Source: Agromyces terreus
GTDB taxonomy: Bacteria > Actinomycetota > Actinomycetes > Actinomycetales > Microbacteriaceae
Direction of reading: 5' to 3'
Length of the DNA: 64,000 nucleotides
Assembly: GCF_009749465.1 (NCBI RefSeq)
Contig: NZ_WBIS01000004.1
Coordinates: 203,609-267,608 of the forward strand
Positions 26,302 to 35,516 of this stretch are shown here, one piece after another (positions within the stretch are counted from its first letter, which is position 1; every line of letters begins with the position of its first letter). Below the pieces are notes generated by a model. That model made no database searches. It saw only the letters and a list, made by a program, of their open reading frames with translations, and was not told where the DNA came from. Position numbers and translations under genes: made by a program.

Positions 26302-27042
26302 GTGCACAGGTTCGAATCGAGCGTAGCCCTCATCACCGGCGGAAGCCGCGGCATCGGTCTGGCGATCGCGAGACGCCTCGTCGACGAGGGCGCGCGGGTG
26401 GTGATCACCGGCAGGTCGCAGGAGTCCCTCGACGCCGCCGTCGCCGAGCTCGGCGCCGACCGGGCGACGGGCGTCGCGGGCAAGGCCGACGATCCCGAGC
26501 ACCGCGCGGCCGTGTTCGCCCACATCGCCGAACGGCACGGCCGGCTCGACCACCTCGTGAACAACGCGGGCATCAACCCCGCCTACGGCCCGGCGCTCGA
26601 GATCGAGGCATCCGCGATCCGCAAGATCCTCGAGGTGAACGTCGTCGCCGCGCTCGAGTGGACCCGCGCCGCCGTCGCCGCCGGACTCAGCCGATCGATC
26701 GTCAACCTCTCCTCGATCTCCGCCGTGTCGGCGGCGCCCGGCATCGCGTTCTACGGCGTCTCCAAGGCGGCGCTCATGAACCTCACGATCCAGCTCGCGC
26801 ACGAGCTGGCGCCCGGCATCCGCGTCAACGCCGTCGCCCCCGCGGTCGTGAAGACGGCCTTCGCCCGCGCGCTCTACGAGGGCCGGGAGGCCGAGGTGGC
26901 CGCCGAGTACCCGTTGCGGCGACTCGGGGTTCCCGACGACGTCGCGGGTCCGGTGGCGTTCCTGCTCTCCGAGGACGCAGCATGGATCACCGGGCAGACC
27001 ATCCTCATCGACGGCGGCGCGAGCCTGCGGCCGATCGGCTGA
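26302..27042 (+). CDS. Short-chain dehydrogenase/reductase (FabG-like)
   Basis: A 246-residue SDR with TGGSRGIGLAIARRL, VNNAGINPA, catalytic YGVSK and the C-terminal ITGQTILIDGGASLRPIG. The ATG or GTG near 26302 (GTGCACAGG) follows GGAGAG. It heads an operon with a TetR regulator, an oxidoreductase and another SDR, and lies just downstream of operator 1. In this acyl-CoA island it probably interconverts a hydroxy- and oxo-acyl group; the substrate is inferred only from context. Confidence 0.88.
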   Translation: MHRFESSVALITGGSRGIGLAIARRLVDEGARVVITGRSQESLDAAVAELGADRATGVAGKADDPEHRAAVFAHIAERHGRLDHLVNNAGINPAYGPALEIEASAIRKILEVNVVAALEWTRAAVAAGLSRSIVNLSSISAVSAAPGIAFYGVSKAALMNLTIQLAHELAPGIRVNAVAPAVVKTAFARALYEGREAEVAAEYPLRRLGVPDDVAGPVAFLLSEDAAWITGQTILIDGGASLRPIG

Positions 27043-27059
27043 GACCCGAGTCCAGACAC

Positions 27060-27129
27060 CCGGCACCAGGCATCCGGCACCAGACATCCGGCACCAGACA
27101 TCCGACACCAGACATCCGACACCAGACAT
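27060..27129. repeat. Five 14-bp tandem repeats between SDR and tetR
   Basis: Five copies of CCGGCACCAGACAT (with A/G variation at the fourth base and one change in copy 1) fill the gap between the SDR stop and the TetR ribosome site. No spacers, so not a CRISPR. They could form a leader that uncouples translation of the regulator, but nothing in the sequence proves that. Confidence 0.85.
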
Positions 27130-27147
27130 CGACAGAGACGAGAACCG

Positions 27148-27747
27148 ATGAAGGAGACCAGCGTCGCCGACGACGTGATGCGAGCGGCCGTCGAGCTGTT
27201 CGCCGCGAATGGGTACGCGAACACGAGCGTGCAGCAGGTCGTGGAGGCGGCCGGCGTCACCAAGGGCGCGATGTACCACTACTTCCAGTCGAAGGACGAC
27301 CTGCTCTTCGGCATCTACGACCGCATGCTCTCGCTGCAGAAGGAGCACCTCGACGCGATCATCGGCCGCGGCGGCGGAACCGCCGAGACCGTGCGCGCGG
27401 TGTGCGTCGACGTGATCGAGACCTCGATCGACTTCCTGCCGGAGGGCACCGTGTTCTTCCGCAGCATGCACATGCTCACGGCGCCGCGGCAGTCCGAGGT
27501 CACCCGCCGCCGCCGCGACTACAACGACACGTTCGCGGCGCTCATCGAGCAGGGCCAGGCCGAGGGGCTGTATCGCACCGACATCCCGCGCCCGGTGCTC
27601 ATCGCGAACTTCTTCGCCGACGTGCACTACCTCTCGCACTGGTATTCGCCCGAGGGCCCGGAGGGCAAGACACTCCTCGCCGAGCAGCTGACCGATCTGT
27701 TCCTCACCGGCATCGATGCGAGCGCCGCGAAGGGCGAGGGGCGATGA
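27148..27747 (+). CDS. TetR/AcrR-family regulator, likely controller of the acyl-CoA island
   Basis: A 199-residue one-domain-plus-ligand-pocket regulator. The N-terminal helix-turn-helix reads NGYANTSVQQVVEAAGVTKGAMYHYFQSKDDLL; the remainder is the all-helical effector domain. The gene sits inside the operon preceded by operator 1, as expected for an autoregulated repressor, and its stop overlaps the next ATG (ATGA at 27744-27747). TetR proteins of such islands are usually released by an acyl-CoA. That it binds all four CATACCG-type palindromes in this window is inference from their shared sequence. Confidence 0.92.
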   Translation: MKETSVADDVMRAAVELFAANGYANTSVQQVVEAAGVTKGAMYHYFQSKDDLLFGIYDRMLSLQKEHLDAIIGRGGGTAETVRAVCVDVIETSIDFLPEGTVFFRSMHMLTAPRQSEVTRRRRDYNDTFAALIEQGQAEGLYRTDIPRPVLIANFFADVHYLSHWYSPEGPEGKTLLAEQLTDLFLTGIDASAAKGEGR

Positions 27748-28835
27748 GCGAGCGGATGCCGCAGCCGGGCCCCTCCTCGGAGGGCGCGCGCGAGACCGCC
27801 GGCCCGCTGTCCGAGACCATGCGCGCCTGGCGCGTCACGCGCCACGGCGAACCCGTCGACGTGCTCGAGCTGCACGAGATCCCGGTGCCGACGCCCGGAA
27901 CCGGGGAGCTGCTCGTGCGCACCGGGGCGGTCGCCGTGAACTTCCCCGACGTGCTGCTCTGCCGCGGCGAGTACCAGGTGCGCCCCGAGCTGCCGTTCGT
28001 GCCGGGCATCGAGCTGGTCGGCGAGGTCGTGGCGGTGGGCGACGGCGTCGCGTCGGCGGCCGCCGTGAGCGGCATCCGGCCCTTCGAGCCGGGCGATCGG
28101 GTCGTCGCCTCGCGCATCGGCGTGCTCTCGGAGTACGCGATCGTCGAAGCGGATGCCGCGCACCTCGCGCCCCCGTCGCTCGACGACGTGCAGGCGTCGG
28201 GGCTCGTGATCGCCTACCAGACGGCCTGGTTCGGGCTGCACCGACGTGCGAACCTGCAGGCCGGGGAGACGCTGCTCGTGCACGCGGCAGCCGGCGGCGT
28301 CGGCACCGCGGCCGTGCAGCTCGGCGTCGCGGCCGGAGCACGCGTCATCGCCGTCGTCGGATCGGCCGCGAAAGCCGAGACGGCCCGCGCCGCGGGTGCC
28401 GAGACCGTCATCGTGCGCGCCGACACCCCCGACTTCGCGGCCGTGGTCAACGACCTCACGAACGGGCGCGGCGCCGATGTCGTGTTCGACCCGGTGGGCG
28501 GCGACTCATTCACGCGCACCACGAAGTGCATCGCGTTCGAGGGGCGCATCGTCGTGGTCGGCTTCGCGAGCGGCGAGATCCCGCCGGTGCGCGCCAACCA
28601 CGCCCTCGTGAAGAACTACTCGGTGCTCGGCCTGCACTGGGCGCTGTACCAGCAGACCCGCCCCGAGCTCGTGCGGGAGGCGCACGCCGAGCTCGTGCGG
28701 CTCGCGGATGCCGGTGCCATCTCGCCCGTCGCCGGCGGCGTGGTCGACTTCGAGGCGGCGCCCGACGCGATCCGGGAGCTCGCCGGCGGCGCCACCGTCG
28801 GACGCCTCGTCGTGCGCGTCGGGGCGGCATCGTGA
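27744..28835 (+). CDS. Zinc-independent MDR oxidoreductase (NADPH:quinone oxidoreductase-like)
   Basis: A 363-residue medium-chain dehydrogenase/reductase. The catalytic GroES-like half contains GAVAVNFPDVLLCRGEYQVR and FVPGIELVGEV; the cofactor half contains HAAAGGVGTAAVQLGVAAGA. The Cys/His zinc ligands of alcohol dehydrogenases are absent, which places it with quinone/enoyl reductases. It may reduce or oxidise an enoyl or carbonyl intermediate of the pathway. It overlaps both neighbours by four bases (ATGA and GTGA), so it is in the SDR-TetR operon. A spacer of about 20 residues precedes the conserved start MRAWRV. Confidence 0.88.
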   Translation: MSERMPQPGPSSEGARETAGPLSETMRAWRVTRHGEPVDVLELHEIPVPTPGTGELLVRTGAVAVNFPDVLLCRGEYQVRPELPFVPGIELVGEVVAVGDGVASAAAVSGIRPFEPGDRVVASRIGVLSEYAIVEADAAHLAPPSLDDVQASGLVIAYQTAWFGLHRRANLQAGETLLVHAAAGGVGTAAVQLGVAAGARVIAVVGSAAKAETARAAGAETVIVRADTPDFAAVVNDLTNGRGADVVFDPVGGDSFTRTTKCIAFEGRIVVVGFASGEIPPVRANHALVKNYSVLGLHWALYQQTRPELVREAHAELVRLADAGAISPVAGGVVDFEAAPDAIRELAGGATVGRLVVRVGAAS

Positions 28836-29584
28836 GCGGGCGCCCCGCGGCCGTCGACCTCGGCGGCCGCGTCGCGCTGGTCACGGGCGGCGCCCGCGGC
28901 CTCGGCGAGGCGTACGCGCGCGCCCTGCACGCCGCCGGCGCCCGCGTCGTGATCGCCGACCTGCTGCGCGATGAGGGCGAGACGCTCGCCGCCGAACTCG
29001 GCGTCGACGCGTGCTTCGTGCCGCTCGACGTGACCGACGAGGAGTCGTGGGCCTCCGCCGTCGAAGCGGCGCTCGAGGCGTTCGGCGCCGTCGACGTGCT
29101 CGTGAACAACGCGGGCATCGCGAACGCCGCGCCGCTCGAGCACTACAGCCTCGAGAAATGGAACGCCGTCATCGCGGTGAACCTCACCGGTGTGTTCCTC
29201 GGCTGCCGCGCGGTCGTGCCCGTCATGAAGGCGCAGGGCTCGGGGTCGATCATCAACATCTCCTCCGTCGAGGGCATGCGCGGCTCGCCCCACCTCGTGG
29301 GCTACACGGCATCGAAGTTCGGCGTGCGCGGCCTCAGCCAGGCGCTCGCGGTCGAGCTCGGGGCATCCGGCATCCGCGTGAACTCCGTGCATCCCGGGCT
29401 GATCCTGACCGACATGACCACGCGCATCGACCCGGCGAAGCTCGACATCCCGCTCGGGCGCCCGTCGGTGCCCGACGAGGTCGCGGGCACCATCGTGTTC
29501 CTCGCGAGCGACGCGTCGTCGTTCACGAGCGGCGCCGAGTTCGTGGTCGACGGCGGGATGATCGCGGGCATCCCGCACCATTGA
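28832..29584 (+). CDS. Short-chain dehydrogenase (3-alpha/20-beta-hydroxysteroid dehydrogenase-like)
   Basis: A 250-residue SDR: TGGARGLGEAYARAL, DVLVNNAGIANAAPL, catalytic YTASK, and HPGLILTDM near the substrate loop. The sequence resembles 3-alpha(20-beta)-hydroxysteroid dehydrogenases and related hydroxyacyl-acting SDRs. It is the last gene of the operator 1 operon and overlaps the preceding gene (GTGA). The substrate is uncertain; a 3- or 4-hydroxyacyl-CoA is a context-based guess. Confidence 0.88.
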   Translation: MSGRPAAVDLGGRVALVTGGARGLGEAYARALHAAGARVVIADLLRDEGETLAAELGVDACFVPLDVTDEESWASAVEAALEAFGAVDVLVNNAGIANAAPLEHYSLEKWNAVIAVNLTGVFLGCRAVVPVMKAQGSGSIINISSVEGMRGSPHLVGYTASKFGVRGLSQALAVELGASGIRVNSVHPGLILTDMTTRIDPAKLDIPLGRPSVPDEVAGTIVFLASDASSFTSGAEFVVDGGMIAGIPHH

Positions 29585-29662
29585 CGCCGGTCCGCGGCAT
29601 CCGTCGGCTCGCGTAGGGTGGGAGCTTCCCCACCCGCCCCACCTCTTCGAGGGAGCTGCACC

Positions 29663-31183
29663 GTGCCCAGAACCGAGCAGGCCGTCGACGCGGCACGATA
29701 CGCACCGAACCCGTCGGTGCTGACGGCGCTGCGCAGCCCGAAGATCCTGACCCGCGAGGTGCTCGCCGGCCTCGTGGTCGCCCTGGCCCTCATCCCCGAG
29801 GCGATCTCGTTCTCGATCATCGCGGGCGTCGACCCGCGCGTCGGCCTGTTCTCCTCGTTCATCATGGCCGTGTCGATCGCGTTCCTCGGCGGCCGCCCCG
29901 CGATGATCACCGCGGCCACGGGCGCGGTCGCGCTCGTGATCGCGCCGGTCGCCCGCGACTACGGCATGGACTACTTCATCGCGACCGTGATGCTCGCCGG
30001 CGTGTTCCAGGTGGTGCTGGGACTGCTCGGCGTCGCGAAGCTCATGCGCTTCATCCCGCGCAGCGTCATGATCGGCTTCGTCAACTCGCTCGCGATCCTC
30101 ATCTTCACGGCCCAGCTGCCGAACCTCATCGGCGTGCCGTGGCTCGTCTACCCGCTCGTCGCGGTCGGCATCCTGATCATGGTGTTCATGCCGCGCCTGA
30201 CCAAGGTGGTGCCGGCGCCGCTCGTGGCGATCGTGCTCATCACGGTGGCCACCGTCGTGACGGCCGCCAATGTCCCGACCGTCGGCGACCAGGGCGAGCT
30301 GCCGCAGAGCCTGCCCGAGCTGTTCATCCCGAACGTGCCGCTCACGTGGGAGACCTTCCAGACCATCGCGCCGTTCGCGCTCGCCATGGCGCTCGTCGGC
30401 CTCATGGAGTCGCTCATGACGGCCAAGCTCGTCGACGAGATCACTGACACCCACTCGCGCAAGACCCGCGAGTCGCTCGGCCAGGGCGTCTCGAACATCC
30501 TCTCGGGCCTGTTCGGCGGCATGGGCGGATGCGCCATGATCGGCCAGACGATGATCAACGTGAAGGCGTCGGGAGCGCGCACACGCATCTCGACCTTCCT
30601 CGCGGGCGTGTTCCTGCTGATCCTCGTGCTCGTGCTCGGCGACATCGTCGCGGTCATCCCGATGGCGGCGCTCGTCGCGGTGATGGTCATGGTCTCGGTC
30701 GGCACGTTCGACTGGCACAGCATCCGCCCGTCGACCCTGAAGCGGATGCCGCTGGGCGAGACCCTCGTCATGGTGCTCACGGTCGTCGTGGTCGTCATCA
30801 CCCACAACCTCGCCATCGGGGTCGTCATCGGTGTCGTGGCCGCGATGATCGTGTTCGCGCGTCGCGTGGCCCACTTCGCCTCGGTCGAGCGCACCGTCGA
30901 CCTCGAGGCCGAGGAGCCGACCGCGCACTACGTCGTCACCGGCGAGCTCTTCTTCGCATCGAGCAATGACCTCACCACCCAGTTCGAGTACGCCGACGAC
31001 CCCGAGCGCGTCGTCATCGACCTCTCGCGGTCGCACGTGTGGGACGCCTCGACCGTCGCCGCGCTCGACTCGATCACCACGAAGTACGCCCAGCACGGCA
31101 AGACCGCGGTGATCAAGGGCATGAACGAGGCCAGCGCGCGCATGCACACGCGTCTCGCCGGAAACCTCGGCGCCGGGCACTGA
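29663..31183 (+). CDS. SulP-family anion transporter with STAS domain
   Basis: A 506-residue carrier with a membrane domain of about 10-12 helices (LVVALALIPEAISFSIIAGV is the SulP signature region) and a C-terminal STAS domain (ERVVIDLSRSHVWDASTVAALDS). SulP proteins move sulfate, bicarbonate, dicarboxylates or other anions. The GTG at 29663 follows GAGGGAG. It is transcribed after the SDR with a 78-bp gap and no operator of the CATACCG type, so it is probably a separate unit. Substrate unknown. Confidence 0.9.
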   Translation: MPRTEQAVDAARYAPNPSVLTALRSPKILTREVLAGLVVALALIPEAISFSIIAGVDPRVGLFSSFIMAVSIAFLGGRPAMITAATGAVALVIAPVARDYGMDYFIATVMLAGVFQVVLGLLGVAKLMRFIPRSVMIGFVNSLAILIFTAQLPNLIGVPWLVYPLVAVGILIMVFMPRLTKVVPAPLVAIVLITVATVVTAANVPTVGDQGELPQSLPELFIPNVPLTWETFQTIAPFALAMALVGLMESLMTAKLVDEITDTHSRKTRESLGQGVSNILSGLFGGMGGCAMIGQTMINVKASGARTRISTFLAGVFLLILVLVLGDIVAVIPMAALVAVMVMVSVGTFDWHSIRPSTLKRMPLGETLVMVLTVVVVVITHNLAIGVVIGVVAAMIVFARRVAHFASVERTVDLEAEEPTAHYVVTGELFFASSNDLTTQFEYADDPERVVIDLSRSHVWDASTVAALDSITTKYAQHGKTAVIKGMNEASARMHTRLAGNLGAGH

Positions 31184-31271
31184 GCCGCGGGCACTGCGCC
31201 GCGGGCGGTTGCGCCGCGGACGGCTGCACGCCCGCCCGACGGCCGTGCTGCGGCGCGCCCGCCCGCCGGCG

Positions 31272-31658
31272 TCAGAGGCGCTCGAACACCAGCGTCGCCT
31301 GGATGCGGTCTCCGCCGCCGAACCCGCCGCTGCCCGAGGACGCCGTCGTGATCGTGTGCAGGCGGTAGCCGAGGGCGGCCTGCTTGTTGATGACCTTCTC
31401 GAGTTCGGTGAGGTTGCCCGAACCCGTGCCGAAGAACTTCTCCTTGAGCACCACCTGCAGCACCACGTAGCTCATGCCCGCGGGGGCCGGACGAGGCTGC
31501 GCGCCTGAGACGGCGTCGGCCTGCGCCCGGCTGATCATGCCCTCGAGACCGCCGGTCTTGGGCGCGGGCGGCTGCACGGACTCGGTCCACTTCTGGCCGT
31601 CCCACCAGCGCATCGTGCCAGATCCGTCGTCGTACCAACCGGCCTGCGTCTCAGCCAT
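31272..31658 (-). CDS. DUF2510/DUF4177-type small protein
   Basis: A 128-residue protein with an N-terminal DUF2510 module (AGWYDDGSGTMRWWDGQKWT) common in actinobacterial membrane or secretion-associated proteins. A DUF4177-like core follows: YVVLQVVLKEKFFGTGSGNLTELEKVINKQAALGYRLHTI, here shown as two joined blocks, ending ATLVFERL. No membrane helix. GGAG precedes the ATG at 31658. Function unknown. Longer minus-strand codons above 31658 are antisense to the ABC genes. Confidence 0.8.
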   Translation of the reverse strand: MAETQAGWYDDGSGTMRWWDGQKWTESVQPPAPKTGGLEGMISRAQADAVSGAQPRPAPAGMSYVVLQVVLKEKFFGTGSGNLTELEKVINKQAALGYRLHTITTASSGSGGFGGGDRIQATLVFERL

Positions 31659-31756
31659 GGGGCTCCTCATTCTTCTGCGGGCCCTTGGGGCCCTCGGGGT
31701 GCCAGCGTATCGACGGCCGCCGTCAGCCGTGGCGCCGATCACGATTGCGAATCGGA

Positions 31757-31776
31757 CATACCGTCTGGTCGGTATC
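31757..31776. promoter_or_regulatory. TetR-type operator 2 (ABC importer operon)
   Basis: CATACCGTCTGGTCGGTATC, 40 bp before the first ABC gene. Both half-sites match operator 1, with one mismatch at the outermost base. Unlike the others, the sequence after the right half is TATCTG rather than TATGCT; a TACAGT further down could serve as the -10. Confidence 0.78.
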
Positions 31777-31815
31777 TGTTGTACAGTGACCTGAAACCGA
31801 CACGAAGAGGTGCCG

Positions 31816-32612
<797 letters not shown>

Positions 32613-32616
<4 letters not shown>

Positions 32617-33380
32617 GCGCCGAACGAACCGATGCCCGCGGCGCCCTCCGTGCCGCCGAGCGGACCGGCGCCGAACTGCGCCTCGAGGGGCTCACCGTCG
32701 GCTACGGCGGGGCTCCGGTGCTGCGCGGCGTCGACGTGCGGGTTCCGGCCGGCACGATCGTCGCGCTGCTCGGCGCGAACGGCGCGGGCAAGACCACCCT
32801 GCTGCGCACGGTGTCGGGGCTCCTGCCCGCGGCATCCGGCCGCATCGTGTTCGACGGGGTCGACCTCGCCGGCGTCTCCGTCGAGGACCGCGCCCGCGCC
32901 GGACTCGCGCAGGTGCCCGAGGGGCGCAGCGTCGTCGCCGAGTTGACCGTCGACGAGAACCTGCGGCTCGGCGGGCTGCAGCGGTTCCGCGGGCGCCGGC
33001 TCACGGCCGCCGTCGACGGGATCTACGGCATGTTCGAGCCGCTCGCGCGCCGTCGCCGCGCCGCCGGGCACCAGCTGTCGGGCGGCGAGCGGCAGATGCT
33101 CGCCCTCGGCCGCGCCATCATCGCGGAGCCGCGCGTGCTGCTGCTCGACGAGCCCTCGCTCGGGCTTGCGCCCCGCGTGGTCGCCCAGATCATGGCCGTG
33201 CTGCGCGGCCTGCGCGACGAGCGCGGCCTCACCGTGCTGCTCGCCGAGCAGAACGTCACGAGCGCGCTCGCCGTCGCCGACCACGGCGTCGTGCTGAACC
33301 TCGGCGAGGTCGTCGCCGACCGCCCGGCCGAAGACCTCCGCACCGACTCCGCCCTCCGCCACGCCTACCTGGGATTCTGA
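32613..33380 (+). CDS. ABC importer ATP-binding protein, LivF type
   Basis: A 255-residue ATPase: Walker A LLGANGAGKTTLLRTVSGLL, the LivF-specific GLAQVPEGRSVVAELTVDENL, signature LSGGERQMLALGRA and Walker B VLLLDEPSLGLAP. It pairs with the LivG-type subunit to drive the importer. It overlaps the preceding gene (ATGA) and shares one base with the permease start (TGATG at 33378-33382). Confidence 0.93.
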
Positions 33381-34258
33381 TGGACCGCCTCCTCTTCCTC
33401 CTCGCCACCGGCCTCGCGCGCGGCGCGATCTTCGCGCTGTTCGCCCTCGCCCTCGTGCTCATCTGGCGCGCCGCCCGCGTCGTGAACTTCGCCCAGGGGG
33501 CGATGGCGGTCGTCGCCGTCTACGTCGCCTTCGCGGTCACGGGGCTCACCGGCTCGTACTGGATCGGCCTCGCGAGCGCGCTCGTCGCGGGCGGGCTCAT
33601 GGGCCTCGTCGTCGAACGCGGCGTGATGCGCTTCGCGAGCCACGCCTCGCCGCTGTCGGGCGTCATCATCGCGATCGGCGTCGTCATGGTGCTGCAGTCG
33701 GCGCTCGGCATCGCGTTCGGCTCGAACACCCGGCCCATGGAGGCGCCCTTCTCGGAGTCGCCCATCGTGATCGGCGGGGTTCCGGTGCTCTCGCCGTACG
33801 ACCTGTTCGTGCTGATCCTCGCCGTCGGGCTCATGGGCGTGCTCGCCCTGCTCTTCACGCGCACCTCGCTCGGGCTGCAACTGCGGGCCTCGGCGTTCGC
33901 CCCCGAGGTGTCACGTCTGCTCGGCGTGCGCGTGACGCGCATGGTCACCGCCGGATGGGTGCTCGCCTCCGCCGTCGGCGCGCTCGCCGCCCTGCTGCTC
34001 GTGCCCACCGAACTCGGACTCAACCCGCACTCGGCCGACATGCTCTTCGTCTCGGCCTTCACGGTCGCGGTCGTCGGCGGGCTCGACTCCCCGCCGGGCG
34101 CGCTCATCGGCGGCCTCGCCGTCGGGGTGCTCATCAGCCTCGTCACCGGATACCTCGGCGCGACCGTCGCCCCGATCGCGGTGCTCGTGCTGCTCGTGGC
34201 CGTGCTGCTCGTGCGGCCGGGCGGCCTCTTCGCGACGACCGAGGCGAGGACCGCATGA
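33380..34258 (+). CDS. ABC importer permease, LivH type
   Basis: A 292-residue inner-membrane permease with about eight hydrophobic helices. LLATGLARGAIFALFALALV, the VVNFAQGAMAVVA motif and the EAA-like GLQLRASAFAPEVSRLLGV loop are LivH hallmarks, as is VVGGLDSPPGALIGGLAVGV. It starts within the LivF stop codon and overlaps LivM (ATGA). Confidence 0.93.
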   Translation: MDRLLFLLATGLARGAIFALFALALVLIWRAARVVNFAQGAMAVVAVYVAFAVTGLTGSYWIGLASALVAGGLMGLVVERGVMRFASHASPLSGVIIAIGVVMVLQSALGIAFGSNTRPMEAPFSESPIVIGGVPVLSPYDLFVLILAVGLMGVLALLFTRTSLGLQLRASAFAPEVSRLLGVRVTRMVTAGWVLASAVGALAALLLVPTELGLNPHSADMLFVSAFTVAVVGGLDSPPGALIGGLAVGVLISLVTGYLGATVAPIAVLVLLVAVLLVRPGGLFATTEARTA

Positions 34259-35511
34259 GCGCCGACACGAACGCCCGCCCCGCGGCATCCGCAACGCCCC
34301 CGGCCGGCATCGAGGCCGCGACCCCGTCGCCGCGCACGAGCGGGCCGCTCACCACGAGCATCCGCGCCCCGCGCGAGCGCCGACGCCGCTCGACGCCCCG
34401 CCTGCTCGTCACGGCCCTCGTGCTCACGCTCGTCGCGATCGGCGCGACCTTCCTGCTCGACCCGTACCGCAACTACCAGTTCGCCCTCATCGCGGCGACG
34501 TTCTGCGCGACCGCCGGGCTCACCCTGCTCATCGGCCTCACCGGCCAACTCTCGCTCGGGCACGCCGCGCTCATGGCGGCGGGCGGCTACGGCTACGCGC
34601 TCACCGCGAACGCGCTGACCGACGCGGGCGTCGACGGCGTGCCGAGGTTCGTGGTCTCGCTCGCGGCGGCGGCCGCGGCATCCGCTCTGCTGGGGCTCCT
34701 GCTCGGCCTCGCCGCAGCGCGCCTCAAGGGGCCGTACCTCTCGGGCGTCACGCTCGTGCTCGTCATCGCGCTGCCCGCGTTCACCTCGGTGTTCTCGGGG
34801 GTGTTCCGCGGGGACCAGGGCGTGCAGATCGCGTACGACGGGGTGCCCGAGGTGCTGCGCCGGATCATCGCGGTCGAGCAGTGGCAGGCGTGGGTCGCGA
34901 TCCTCGTGGCCGCCGTGTTCGTGACCTGGCTCGCGGCACTCCGCAACGGCCGCGCGGGGCTGCGCATGCGCGCCGTGCGCGACGACGAGACCGCCGCCCG
35001 CCTGCAGGGCGTGCGCGCCGGCCGCGTCAAGGTCCTCGCGTTCACCGCCAGCTCGGTCACCGCGGGCGCGGGCGGCGCGGTGCTCTGCTTCGTCACCCAA
35101 TCGGTCAGCCCCGGCGCGTACACGCTCGCGTTCTCGCTGCTGCTCCTCGTCGCCGTCGTCATCGGCGGACTCGGGAGCCTGCTCGGCGCGTTCCTCGGAT
35201 CCATCGTGATCGTCATGCTGCCCTGGCTCATCCAGACCGCGACCGGCGCGCTCGACCTCTCGGCCGACGCCGCCCAGCGCCTCACCGGCAACCTGCCCGT
35301 GCTCGTGTTCGGCGTGCTGCTCATCGTCGTGACCGCGGCGTGGCCCGGCGGCATCCGCGCGACGCTGCCGAAGCGGCTGTTCTCGAAGCGGATGCCGCGG
35401 GCCGCCGCTGCTCCCGCCGCGGGCCCCGACGCGGCCGTCGCCGCGGACTCCGACCTCGAACCTCGCACCGATTCCGCAGCAGAACCCATCCCCACCACAA
35501 CAGAGAGGTGA
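34255..35511 (+). CDS. ABC importer permease, LivM type
   Basis: A 418-residue permease, longer than typical LivM because of a 45-residue N-terminal cytoplasmic tail (Ala/Pro/Arg rich) and a 45-residue Ala/Pro/Glu-rich C-terminal tail. The core has LTLLIGLTGQLSLGHAALMA, YLSGVTLVLVIALPAF and the EAA-type GLRMRAVRDDETAARLQGV loop, then VVIGGLGSLLGAFLGS. It forms the translocation pore with the LivH-type subunit. Confidence 0.93.
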   Translation: MSADTNARPAASATPPAGIEAATPSPRTSGPLTTSIRAPRERRRRSTPRLLVTALVLTLVAIGATFLLDPYRNYQFALIAATFCATAGLTLLIGLTGQLSLGHAALMAAGGYGYALTANALTDAGVDGVPRFVVSLAAAAAASALLGLLLGLAAARLKGPYLSGVTLVLVIALPAFTSVFSGVFRGDQGVQIAYDGVPEVLRRIIAVEQWQAWVAILVAAVFVTWLAALRNGRAGLRMRAVRDDETAARLQGVRAGRVKVLAFTASSVTAGAGGAVLCFVTQSVSPGAYTLAFSLLLLVAVVIGGLGSLLGAFLGSIVIVMLPWLIQTATGALDLSADAAQRLTGNLPVLVFGVLLIVVTAAWPGGIRATLPKRLFSKRMPRAAAAPAAGPDAAVAADSDLEPRTDSAAEPIPTTTER

Positions 35512-35516
35512 CCGTC

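Noticed and set aside
29663..31183. SulP carrier as a member of the TetR regulon
   Set aside because: No CATACCG palindrome precedes it and a 78-bp gap with its own ribosome site separates it from the upstream operon; membership is not supported.
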